29,705 nucleotides of DNA. It comes from an uncultured Alphaproteobacteria bacterium. GTDB lineage: Bacteria > Pseudomonadota > Alphaproteobacteria > Caulobacterales > Caulobacteraceae. The DNA lies in assembly GCA_903928755.1 (NCBI GenBank), contig CAIYSH010000048.1:1-29705 (forward strand), given 5' to 3'. Shown piece by piece: positions 1-6,962 of the stretch (position 1 is the stretch's first letter; every line of letters begins with the position of its first letter). The notes beneath the pieces were generated by a model. It was not told where the DNA came from and made no database searches. It was given only the letters and a program-made list of their open reading frames with translations. The translations under genes were made by a program, and so were the position numbers.

Positions 1-1
1 G

Positions 2-340
2 AAGGGTGCGGTCATTGCCCGCGCCCGGGGCATTGAAACCCGCGACCAGGCCGAAGCTCTGAGGGGCCTGACCCTGCACGTCCGGCGTGACGATCTTCCC
101 GCGCCGGAAGACGACGACGAATTCTATCTGGCCGACCTCATCGGACTGAAGGTCGAGTCTCCGGATGGCGAGGCCCTGGGTCTGATCAAGGGTGTGCAGG
201 ACTTCGGTGCCGGAGACCTGCTCGAGATCCAGCCCGCCAGGGGGCCCAGCTGGTGGCTGCCCTTTACCCGCGAGGCCGTGCCTCAGGTCCTCATTGCCGA
301 GGGCCGGATCATCGCCGTCAAACCTGACGAAACCGAATAG
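2..340 (+). CDS. rimM: 16S rRNA maturation factor RimM (3' part)
   Basis: The reading frame is open from the left edge and stops with TAG at 338-340, giving the last 112 residues of a RimM-like protein. RimM binds the 30S subunit through S19 and helps mature the 3' domain of 16S rRNA in the cytoplasm. The visible part has the end of the N-terminal beta-barrel domain, then an acidic linker (EDDDEF) running into FYLADLIGLKV, which starts the PRC-barrel domain. The WWLPF..EAVP segment and a basic/acidic tail follow, as in the family. RimM is normally followed directly by trmD and rplS. Here tesB lies between on the other strand. The start is outside the window. Confidence 0.93.
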   Translation, partial: KGAVIARARGIETRDQAEALRGLTLHVRRDDLPAPEDDDEFYLADLIGLKVESPDGEALGLIKGVQDFGAGDLLEIQPARGPSWWLPFTREAVPQVLIAEGRIIAVKPDETE

Positions 341-346
341 TCCAAC

Positions 347-369
347 GGGTCGGCTTCCAGATCCGACCC
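347..369. terminator. Hairpin between convergent rimM and tesB
   Basis: GGGTCGG (347-353) and CCGACCC (363-369) form a perfect 7-bp inverted repeat with a 9-nt loop, in the 36-nt gap between the two stop codons. Neither strand has a T tract after it, so it is a weak candidate for intrinsic termination. It could stall or protect both transcripts. Confidence 0.35.
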
Positions 370-376
370 TGACAGA

Positions 377-1246
377 TCAGGTCGGCTTCCGCATCCGGAT
401 CAGCCCTTCCTGGGCCACGCTGGCTACCAGCTCTCCTGATTGCGTATAGACCGAACCCCGGATGAACCCCCGGCCGCCAGAGGCACTGGGGCTGTCATGG
501 GTGTAGAGGTGCCAGTCATTGAAATTGACCGGCTTGTGGAACCACATGGCGTGATCCAGGCTCGCGGATTGGAAGCCCTTGGTCTGCCAGTGAACCCGAT
601 GCGGACGCATGGCCGTGGCCAGCAGGCCCATGTCCGACGCATAGGCCAGGAGCACCTGGTGCATGTGCTGGTCGGCACCGATCGGGGCCTTGGCGCGGAT
701 CCAGGTCTGGCTCTCAGGTTTGCGGGCCTCCGGAGGCTTGCCGTCGAAGAAGGACGAGCCGTCGACGGGGCGCATTTCAATGGGGCGCGGCCGGGTGGCC
801 CACTTCCGGGCTTCTTCCGGCATTTTGGCGACCATGGCCTTCATGGCTTCGGTCTCATCAAGCAAGGCGTCAGGGCCCGGGACATCGGGCATGTCTGATT
901 GATGTTCAAACCCGTCCTCGGCCACCTGGAAGGACGCCGCGAGATTGAAGATCTGCTGGCCGTGCTGGATCGCCACCACCCGGCGCGTCGTGAAGGAACC
1001 GCCGTCCCGTGACCGGTCCACCTCATAGATGATCGGAACCCTCGGGTCCCCCGGCCGGATGAAATAGCAATGCAGGGAGTGACAGATCCGGTCTTCAACC
1101 GTCTCGTAGGCGGCCAGCAGGGACTGGCCTATGACCTGGCCGCCAAAGATCCGGCCCGGGCCGTCATCGGGCGACACCCCCCGGAAAAGGTTCAGCTCAA
1201 GACGCTCAAGGGCCAGGGTCTCGGTGAGGTCTTCAGGGGTGTCCAT
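377..1246 (-). CDS. tesB: Acyl-CoA thioesterase II (TesB family)
   Basis: TesB-type enzymes hydrolyse acyl-CoA to free fatty acid and CoA in the cytoplasm with a double hotdog fold. The protein from the ATG at 1246 has 289 residues, the usual family length. Its C-terminal half carries LAYASDMGLL, SLDHAMWFHKP, FIRGSVYTQ and ASVAQEGLIR. By comparison with E. coli TesB the catalytic Asp/Thr/Gln set maps to D205, S229 and Q279, with Ser in place of Thr. An in-frame ATG at 1327 would add 27 low-complexity residues that do not look like the family, so I prefer 1246. The gene runs against rimM and away from trmD, splitting the usual rimM-trmD pair. Its link to tRNA or ribosome maturation is probably only positional. 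Confidence 0.9.
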   Translation of the reverse strand: MDTPEDLTETLALERLELNLFRGVSPDDGPGRIFGGQVIGQSLLAAYETVEDRICHSLHCYFIRPGDPRVPIIYEVDRSRDGGSFTTRRVVAIQHGQQIFNLAASFQVAEDGFEHQSDMPDVPGPDALLDETEAMKAMVAKMPEEARKWATRPRPIEMRPVDGSSFFDGKPPEARKPESQTWIRAKAPIGADQHMHQVLLAYASDMGLLATAMRPHRVHWQTKGFQSASLDHAMWFHKPVNFNDWHLYTHDSPSASGGRGFIRGSVYTQSGELVASVAQEGLIRMRKPT

Positions 1247-1373
1247 GGACGCTCTCAATGGATGCTGCACTGCGGAATGGGTGGAATTAGGCGTAACTTC
1301 CGGTGGCCGCAAGGCTGCGGACTCCACATGAAGGCTTCAATTGCCTGCCGTCTTGGGTCATTAGCCCCGGATC

Positions 1374-2084
1374 ATGTCCTTTGACGCCACAGTCCTGACC
1401 ATGTTTCCCGATGCCTTTCCCGGGCCGCTGGGCGTTTCCCTGATCGGCACCGCCTGGAAGGAAGCCGGACTCTGGAGTCTGGAAACGCTGGACATTCGGC
1501 AGTTTTCCACAGATAAGCGCGGCTTCCTCGACGACACCCCAGCGGGTGGCGGACCTGGACAGGTCATGCGGGCGGACGTCATCGCAGCAGCGCTGGACAG
1601 CGTTGAGCTTCGGGGGCGGCCGCTTCTGTATATGAGCGCCCGGGGTCAACCCCTGACCCAGGCGCGGGTAAAGACCTGGGCCGAGGGGCCGGGACTGATC
1701 GTCCTGGCCGGTCGGTTCGAGGGGGTGGATCAACGGGTGCTGGACGCCCGCGGGTTTGAGGAGGTCTCCGTCGGAGACGCGGTTCTCGCCGGTGGCGAGG
1801 CGGCGGCCATGGTGGTGATCGAAGCGTGCGTAAGGCTGGTGCCCGGAGTTCTCGGCGCGGCACAGAGCCTCAGTGAAGAGAGTTTCGAGGACGGGCTTCT
1901 GGAGCATCCGCAGTACACGCGACCGCGGCGCTTTGAAGGCCTTGATATCCCCGACGTGCTTTTGAGCGGTCATCATGCCCAGGTGGGCAAGTGGCGGCAG
2001 GCCCAGCGGGAGCAGACCACGCGGGAGCGGCGGCCGGACTTGTGGGCGCAGCATCTCGCCAATCAACAGGCAAAGGGCGATTAA
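1374..2084 (+). CDS. trmD: tRNA (guanine37-N1)-methyltransferase
   Basis: TrmD uses S-adenosylmethionine to methylate G37 next to the anticodon in tRNAs that read CNN codons, which prevents +1 frameshifting. The 236 residues begin with TVLTMFPDAFPGPLG and contain GGGPGQVM (58-65), LAGRFEGVDQRV (111-122), SVGDAVLAGGEAAAM (132-146) and SFEDGLLEHPQYTRP (170-184). These are the trefoil-knot SAM site and the linker. R154 and D173 match the catalytic Arg and Asp of the E. coli enzyme. The ATG at 1374 gives the family N-terminus. The gap to rplS is 24 nt, so the two are probably cotranscribed. Because tesB separates it from rimM, trmD must have a promoter in 1247-1373 or use long read-through. Confidence 0.97.
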   Translation: MSFDATVLTMFPDAFPGPLGVSLIGTAWKEAGLWSLETLDIRQFSTDKRGFLDDTPAGGGPGQVMRADVIAAALDSVELRGRPLLYMSARGQPLTQARVKTWAEGPGLIVLAGRFEGVDQRVLDARGFEEVSVGDAVLAGGEAAAMVVIEACVRLVPGVLGAAQSLSEESFEDGLLEHPQYTRPRRFEGLDIPDVLLSGHHAQVGKWRQAQREQTTRERRPDLWAQHLANQQAKGD

Positions 2085-2108
2085 GCCCGGAAGACAAGGA
2101 ATGAAGCC

Positions 2109-2498
2109 ATGAACCTGATCCAGACCCTGGAAAAGGAAGAAGCCGACCGTTTGGGCGCTGCCCGGTCGACACCGGAATTTCAGCCGGGCGATACCGTCCG
2201 CGTCAATGTGAAGATCAAGGAAGGCGAACGCGAGCGCGTTCAGGCCTATGAAGGTGTCTGCATTGCCCGTCAGGGTGGTGGCATCAATGAGAGCTTCACG
2301 GTCCGCAAGATTTCCTTCGGCGAAGGCGTGGAGCGGGTTTTCCCGATCTACTCGCCGATGATCGACTCCATCGAGGTCAAGCGTCGCGGCGTGGTCCGTC
2401 GCGCCAAGCTCTATTATCTGCGCGATCGCCGCGGAAAGTCCGCCCGGATCGCCGAGCGTCAGATGAACCAGGCACCCAAGGAAACCACCGAAGGCTGA
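2109..2498 (+). CDS. rplS: 50S ribosomal protein L19
   Basis: L19 lies at the 30S-50S interface and is part of an inter-subunit bridge. The 129 residues match the family: a helical N-terminus (MNLIQTLEKEEADRL), FQPGDTVRVNVKIKEGERERVQAYEGVCIAR, then SFTVRKISFGEGVERVFP and RRGVVRRAKLYYLRDRRGKSARI. A short Lys/Glu-rich tail follows. AAGGA lies about 10 nt before the ATG at 2109. The gene follows trmD after 24 nt and ends just before a strong intrinsic terminator, so it closes the trmD-rplS unit. Confidence 0.98.
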   Translation: MNLIQTLEKEEADRLGAARSTPEFQPGDTVRVNVKIKEGERERVQAYEGVCIARQGGGINESFTVRKISFGEGVERVFPIYSPMIDSIEVKRRGVVRRAKLYYLRDRRGKSARIAERQMNQAPKETTEG

Positions 2499-2529
2499 GG
2501 CCGTCGGTAAGATCTTTCCGATCCAGTAG

Positions 2530-2565
2530 CGGCGACCCTTTTCAGAAGGGCCGCCGTTTCTGTTT
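2530..2565 (+). terminator. Intrinsic terminator after rplS
   Basis: CGGCGACCCTT (2530-2540) pairs with AAGGGCCGCCG (2546-2556) over 10 of 11 positions with a 5-nt loop. TTTCTGTTT follows (2557-2565). It starts 31 nt after the rplS stop and separates it from rfbD. Confidence 0.9.
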
Positions 2566-2607
2566 GGTGTCCCCTTCCAATTCGGTCATCGTGCGCCAGG
2601 AGGCTCT

Positions 2608-3534
2608 GTGAGCTCAGTCGCCCCGAAACCTGAAGCCGACCGCCCCATTCTGCTCACTGGCGGAACAGGTCAGGTCGGCATGGCCTTGCGTCGGCTGTCG
2701 GGCGAAGGGTTCCAGATCCATGCGCCCGTCCGCGGCGAGCTGGACCTTGGCGACCCGGAGGCGATTGAGGCCATGATCGCCAGCCGCCCCTGGCGGGCTG
2801 TCATCAGCTCGGGCGCCTATACAGCTGTCGACAGGGCCGAAACCGATATCGAGACAGCCTGGGCGGTGAACGCCCGGGCCCCCGCTGCCCTGGCTGTCGC
2901 CTCAGGGCGTGCCGGAATTCCCATCCTGCATCTGTCCACCGATTTTGTCTTCGCCGGAACCAAGGCGAGCCCCTATCTGGAGAACGACCCGGTTGGCCCC
3001 CTCGGGGTCTATGGGGCCTCGAAAGCCGCGGGCGAAATGGCGGTCGCCTCGGCGAATCCGAGACATCTGATCCTGCGGACCGCCTGGGTTTTCAGTCCGG
3101 ATGGCAATAATTTCGTCAAGACCATGCTGCGTCTTGCCGAGATCCGTGACGAGGTTTCCGTGGTCAATGACCAGCTCGGCTGTCCAACCAGCGCAGACGA
3201 TATCGCCGTGGTCATCAAGAGCCTGCTGACCCGCATGGAAGCAGATCAACCCCCCCGGGGTATCTACAATATGGTCAATTCAGGCGAGGCCAGCTGGCAT
3301 GATCTGGCCGGGGTCGTATTCGCTCAGGCGCAGGCTGCGGGCCGAAGGATCCCTGAGCTGAAAGCCATTCCCACCAGCGGTTATCCCACCCCGGCCCGGC
3401 GGCCGGGAAATTCCCGGCTGGACACCAGCCGGTTGACGCGCGATTTCGGTCTCAGGCTCCGTCCCTGGCAGGAAGCTGTCAGGGATGTGGTATCGGCCCT
3501 ACTGGCCCAACCCGCGACACAGGAACGGTCATGA
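2608..3534 (+). CDS. rfbD: dTDP-4-dehydrorhamnose reductase
   Basis: RfbD/RmlD does the last step of dTDP-L-rhamnose synthesis, the NAD(P)H-dependent reduction of dTDP-4-dehydrorhamnose, to feed O-antigen or capsule assembly. The 308-residue protein is a short-chain dehydrogenase of the extended type. It shows GGTGQVG (18-24) for the dinucleotide, STDFVFAG (110-117) and the catalytic YxxxK at Y135/K139 (YGASK), then LRTAWVFSPDGNNFV. The start is GTG at 2608; AGGAGG at 2598-2603 sits only 4 nt upstream, which is close but is the only good ribosome site. The stop overlaps the rfbA ATG (ATGA), so translation is coupled. No rfbB or rfbC is next to this pair. Confidence 0.95.
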   Translation: MSSVAPKPEADRPILLTGGTGQVGMALRRLSGEGFQIHAPVRGELDLGDPEAIEAMIASRPWRAVISSGAYTAVDRAETDIETAWAVNARAPAALAVASGRAGIPILHLSTDFVFAGTKASPYLENDPVGPLGVYGASKAAGEMAVASANPRHLILRTAWVFSPDGNNFVKTMLRLAEIRDEVSVVNDQLGCPTSADDIAVVIKSLLTRMEADQPPRGIYNMVNSGEASWHDLAGVVFAQAQAAGRRIPELKAIPTSGYPTPARRPGNSRLDTSRLTRDFGLRLRPWQEAVRDVVSALLAQPATQERS

Positions 3535-4406
3535 AGGGCATCATTCTTGCCGGTGGATCGGGCACGCGACTGCACCCGGCCACCCTGGCGGTAAACAAGC
3601 AGCTGCTGCCGATCTATGACAAGCCGATGATCTATTATCCGATGTCGGTGCTGATGCTGGCCGGTATTCGGGAAATCCTGCTGATTTCGTCGCCGGAATA
3701 TATCGAAAACTACCGGCGCCTGTTTGGCACCGGCGAGGATCTCGGCCTTGAAATCCAGTACAAGATCCAGCCAAGCCCGGATGGTCTGGCCCAGGCCTTC
3801 GTGCTTGGTGAGGACTTCATCGGCAACGACAGGGTGGCCCTGGTGCTGGGAGACAATATCTTCTTCGGTGCCGGCATGTCGGCCCTGCTGGCCCGGGCGG
3901 TGCAGCGCGAACAGGGTGCAACGGTCTTTGCCTATCAGGTGGATACACCTGAGGCCTATGGCGTGGTTGAGCTGGACAGGGATGGACGGGCGATCAGCCT
4001 GGAGGAAAAACCCCAGGCCCCCAAGTCACGGCAGGCGGTGACCGGGCTCTATTTTTATGACAACCGGGTTGTTGAGCTGGCCAAGCAGGTCAAACCTTCC
4101 GCCCGGGGTGAATACGAAATCACCGATCTCAACCGTGCCTATATGGACATGGGTGAGCTCTATGTAGAGCAGCTTTCACGGGGCTATGCCTGGCTTGATA
4201 CCGGGACGCACGAGAGCCTGATCGAAGCTTCCGAATTTGTCCGGGCCGTCCAGAAGCGCCAGGGTGTCCAGGTGGCGTGCCTGGAGGAAATTGCCTTCCA
4301 CAATGGCTTCATCACCCGCGATCAGCTGAAGGCCCGCGGCGAGGTTTTCGGCAAGACCGCCTATGGGCGCTACCTGCTGGATGTGGTGACCCAGGCCGGG
4401 GGCTGA
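3531..4406 (+). CDS. rfbA: Glucose-1-phosphate thymidylyltransferase
   Basis: RfbA/RmlA joins glucose-1-phosphate and dTTP to make dTDP-glucose, the first step to dTDP-rhamnose; it is usually inhibited by dTDP-rhamnose. The 291 residues are the family length. GGSGTRLHPAT starts at residue 8, followed by NKQLLPIYDKPMIYYP, LGDNIFFG, EAYGVVELD, SLEEKP, and TDLNRAYMDMGEL..AWLDTGTHESL. It is translated from an ATG overlapping the rfbD stop. It ends 6 nt before the stop codon of the convergent LysR gene, with a short hairpin across the junction. Confidence 0.97.
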   Translation: MKGIILAGGSGTRLHPATLAVNKQLLPIYDKPMIYYPMSVLMLAGIREILLISSPEYIENYRRLFGTGEDLGLEIQYKIQPSPDGLAQAFVLGEDFIGNDRVALVLGDNIFFGAGMSALLARAVQREQGATVFAYQVDTPEAYGVVELDRDGRAISLEEKPQAPKSRQAVTGLYFYDNRVVELAKQVKPSARGEYEITDLNRAYMDMGELYVEQLSRGYAWLDTGTHESLIEASEFVRAVQKRQGVQVACLEEIAFHNGFITRDQLKARGEVFGKTAYGRYLLDVVTQAGG

Positions 4407-4426
4407 GACGGTTCAGCGTTTCTTTT
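4402..4426 (+). terminator. Short hairpin at the rfbA / LysR junction
   Basis: GCTGA (4402-4406, containing the rfbA stop) pairs with TCAGC (4413-4417, containing the LysR stop). The loop is the 6-nt gap between the genes, and GTTTCTTTTG follows. The stem is only 5 bp but the T-rich tail makes it a possible rfbA terminator. Confidence 0.4.
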
Positions 4427-5324
4427 GTTCGGCCAGGAAGGCCGAAAGCCCTTCTGCCAGATGGTCGAACATCAGCCGCATGCGCCGGGAGCCCTTCAGG
4501 TTTTCATGCATGGCGACCCAGACCTCCAGGTCGAAATGGAAGGCGTTAGGCATGACGGGCACCAGGCCCCAGCGTCGGGCCAGGGTATCCTGCACCGCGC
4601 CTATGCCAAGGCCCGCGCGAACCGACGCCACCTGCGCCACATTGTTGTCCGTGCGCACCTGGAAGGTATTCCGATCGATTTCGATGCTGCCGAAGTCCAC
4701 ATGGCGCAGGGCCTCGAGGTCAAGGCGTTCCCGGTCATAGCCGATCAGGGTGTGACCCTGACGAAGCGCCTCAAAGTCGGCCGGAATTCCATGCCGCGCC
4801 ACATAGGCTTCCGAGGCGTAGAACCCCATCCTGATCGCGCCGATTTTCCGGGCCACCAGGGCACCCTGGCCAGGCCTGATCATCCGGATGGCGATGTCCG
4901 CATCCCGGTGGGACAGGTCTTCGGTCTTGTCGGAGAGCACCATCTCCAGGACGATGTCCGGGTGCTTTTCGTGGAAGCTGGCGAGGATGGGGGGCAGGAC
5001 TTCCACCCCCATGAACTCACTCACCGCAACCCGGACCACCCCCTTTTCGCCATCTGCGGCACCCGAGGCATCGCGTAGGGCGGCACTGGCCGCTGCGGCC
5101 ATTTCATCCAGGTGATGGCGGAGGGTTTCTGCAAGATCCGTCGCCGTCAGGCCTTTGGAGCTGCGCAGGAACAGGGGCGCACCGAGGCTGTGTTCCAGAG
5201 ACTCGATATGTCGTCCCAAAGTCGGCTGGGTCAGTCCCCGGGCCCGGGCAGCGGCCGAGAAGCTGCCGGTCCGCAGGACGGCGTACAGGCTCTGATAGAG
5301 GTCCCAGGCGGGTTCTGTGCTCAT
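4413..5324 (-). CDS. LysR-family transcriptional regulator
   Basis: The 303-residue protein is a LysR regulator. A winged helix-turn-helix covers about residues 8-66, with TGSFSAAARARGLTQPTLGR, IESLEHSLGAPLF and GLTATD. After a linker helix comes a periplasmic-binding-protein-like effector domain starting near VVRVAVSEFMG and including DADIAIRM and NNVAQVASVRAGLGIGAV. The AxxxLxxTQPTxxxxI pattern is standard. The effector is unknown. It diverges from leuC, but regulation of leuC by it is only a guess from position. No Shine-Dalgarno sequence precedes the ATG. A TTGCGC-17-ATTCAT promoter would put the transcript start almost on the ATG. Confidence 0.93.
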   Translation of the reverse strand: MSTEPAWDLYQSLYAVLRTGSFSAAARARGLTQPTLGRHIESLEHSLGAPLFLRSSKGLTATDLAETLRHHLDEMAAAASAALRDASGAADGEKGVVRVAVSEFMGVEVLPPILASFHEKHPDIVLEMVLSDKTEDLSHRDADIAIRMIRPGQGALVARKIGAIRMGFYASEAYVARHGIPADFEALRQGHTLIGYDRERLDLEALRHVDFGSIEIDRNTFQVRTDNNVAQVASVRAGLGIGAVQDTLARRWGLVPVMPNAFHFDLEVWVAMHENLKGSRRMRLMFDHLAEGLSAFLAEQKKR

Positions 5325-5330
5325 GCGATT

Positions 5331-5359
5331 ATGAATATCAGAGGTCCATTAAAGCGCAA
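5331..5359 (-). promoter_or_regulatory. Possible promoter of the LysR gene
   Basis: On the minus strand TTGCGC (5359-5354) and ATTCAT (5336-5331) are 17 bp apart, and the expected start falls close to the ATG at 5324. The segment is much more AT-rich than its surroundings and is a natural place for a LysR autoregulatory site. I could not fix one clear T-N11-A operator. Confidence 0.35.
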
Positions 5360-5498
5360 TTACGCAGACCAGAATGGGGCAGACGGTCGACACGGAACAA
5401 TCCCTGTGGGCCAGGACGGCATGGCCCGGAAGTGGGCCGGCGCAGGCAGCCTGCCGGGAAAATCTCGCGGGTGTCGCTGCCATGCGGGCAAAAACGAC

Positions 5499-5526
5499 TT
5501 CACAGGCTTACCCATCCCGCTCTAGA
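5499..5526 (+). promoter_or_regulatory. Possible leuC promoter giving a near-leaderless mRNA
   Basis: TTCACA (5499-5504) and TCTAGA (5521-5526) are separated by 16 bp. The predicted transcript start is near 5532-5533, just before the ATG at 5535. No Shine-Dalgarno sequence precedes either possible leuC start, which fits a leaderless message, a class common in Caulobacter. The -10 match is imperfect. Confidence 0.3.
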
Positions 5527-5534
5527 TGCCGCCC

Positions 5535-6962
5535 ATGTCCGGCAAGACCCTTTATGACAAGATCTGGGATGCGCACCTCGTCGCCGAACAGGACGGCGAG
5601 GCCATCCTTTATATCGACCTTCATCTGATCCATGAGGTCACCACCCCCCAGGCTTTTGCAGGCCTGCGGGCCGATAAACGGCGGGTCCGGCGACCCGACC
5701 GCACCCTTGCCGTGGCCGACCACAACATCCCGACCGAGGGACAGGCCCTGGGTGTCGGTGCCGTGGCCGATGAGGAGGCCCGCCTGCAGCTCCAGACCCT
5801 GGAGCGCAATGTGGCAGACTACGGGATCGCGTTCTTTCCCATGGGCGACATCCGCAATGGCATCGTCCATGTGGTGGGGCCTGAGCAGGGGCGGACCCAG
5901 CCGGGCATGACCATAGTCTGCGGTGACAGCCACACCTCGACCCACGGGGCCTTCGGAGCCCTGGCCCACGGCATAGGCACCTCCGAGGTCGAGCATGTCC
6001 TGGCCACCCAGACCCTGCGCGCCAAGAAGGCGAAGAACATGCGGGTGACCATCAACGGGACCCCGGCACCGGGCGTTGGTGCCAAGGACTTTGCCCTGGC
6101 CGTGATCGGCGAGATCGGTACGGCAGGTGGCACGGGCTATGTGATCGAATATGCCGGTGAGGCGGTGCGCGCCCTGTCCATGGAAGGCCGCATGACCCTG
6201 TGCAACCTGACGATCGAGGGGGGTGCCCGGGCAGGCCTGGTGGCGCCTGACCAGACCACCTTTGCCTATCTGATGGGCCGCGCCGCCGCCCCCAAGGCGG
6301 GCGCATGGGACATGGCGCTCAGCTACTGGAAGACCCTGATCACGGACGAAGACGCCCGGTTCGACCGGGAAGTCGTTCTGGATGCTGCCGACATTGCCCC
6401 TCTGGTTACCTGGGGCACCAGCCCTGAGGACGTGGTCGCGGTGACGGGCGTCGCGCCAAGCCCTGATCAGGCCTCCACGCCCGACAAGAAGGCGGCCGTA
6501 GAGCGGGCCCTGGACTATATGGGCCTGACCGCAGGCCAACCGGTTACGGAAGCCAGGGTCGATGTGGTCTTCATCGGATCATGCACCAACAGCCGGATCG
6601 AGGACCTGAGGTCTGCCGCGGCGATCATTGAGGGCCGCAAGGTGGCCGACCATGTCCGCGCCATGGTGGTCCCCGGATCCGGACTGGTAAAGGCCCAGGC
6701 AGAAGAGGAAGGCCTGGACGCCATCTTCATCGCTGCGGGTTTTGACTGGCGGGAGCCTGGCTGCTCCATGTGTCTGGGCATGAACCCCGATCGTCTGGCA
6801 CCGGGTGAACGCTGCGCGTCCACCTCCAACCGCAATTTCGAGGGTAGACAGGGGCGCGGCGGGCGCACCCATCTGATGAGCCCGGCCATGGCTGCCGCTG
6901 CGGCGGTCGCCGGCCATATCGTCGATGTCCGGACCTTCCTGCCAACCGGGACCCCGGGATGA
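5535..6962 (+). CDS. leuC: 3-isopropylmalate dehydratase large subunit
   Basis: LeuC and LeuD together isomerise 2-isopropylmalate to 3-isopropylmalate in leucine synthesis, using a 4Fe-4S cluster. From the ATG at 5535 the protein has 475 residues and starts with the typical MSGKTLYDKIWDAH. Another ATG at 5526 would add MPP; I prefer 5535 by family comparison. Cluster ligands are C350 (GSCTNSRIEDLR), C410 and C413 (GCSMCLGMNPD). VADHNIPT, CGDSHTSTHGAFGALAHGIGTSE and the C-terminal STSNRNFEGRQG are also present. The stop overlaps the next ATG (ATGA), starting a chain of coupled genes that ends with leuB. Confidence 0.97.
   Translation: MSGKTLYDKIWDAHLVAEQDGEAILYIDLHLIHEVTTPQAFAGLRADKRRVRRPDRTLAVADHNIPTEGQALGVGAVADEEARLQLQTLERNVADYGIAFFPMGDIRNGIVHVVGPEQGRTQPGMTIVCGDSHTSTHGAFGALAHGIGTSEVEHVLATQTLRAKKAKNMRVTINGTPAPGVGAKDFALAVIGEIGTAGGTGYVIEYAGEAVRALSMEGRMTLCNLTIEGGARAGLVAPDQTTFAYLMGRAAAPKAGAWDMALSYWKTLITDEDARFDREVVLDAADIAPLVTWGTSPEDVVAVTGVAPSPDQASTPDKKAAVERALDYMGLTAGQPVTEARVDVVFIGSCTNSRIEDLRSAAAIIEGRKVADHVRAMVVPGSGLVKAQAEEEGLDAIFIAAGFDWREPGCSMCLGMNPDRLAPGERCASTSNRNFEGRQGRGGRTHLMSPAMAAAAAVAGHIVDVRTFLPTGTPG

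Noticed and set aside
1287..2066. Long minus-strand frame across trmD
   Set aside because: A shadow caused by high GC; trmD on the other strand has all family motifs.
5112..5420. 137-residue plus-strand frame inside the LysR gene
   Set aside because: It is antisense to a well-supported LysR protein; only its tail after 5421 is noted as a possible leader.
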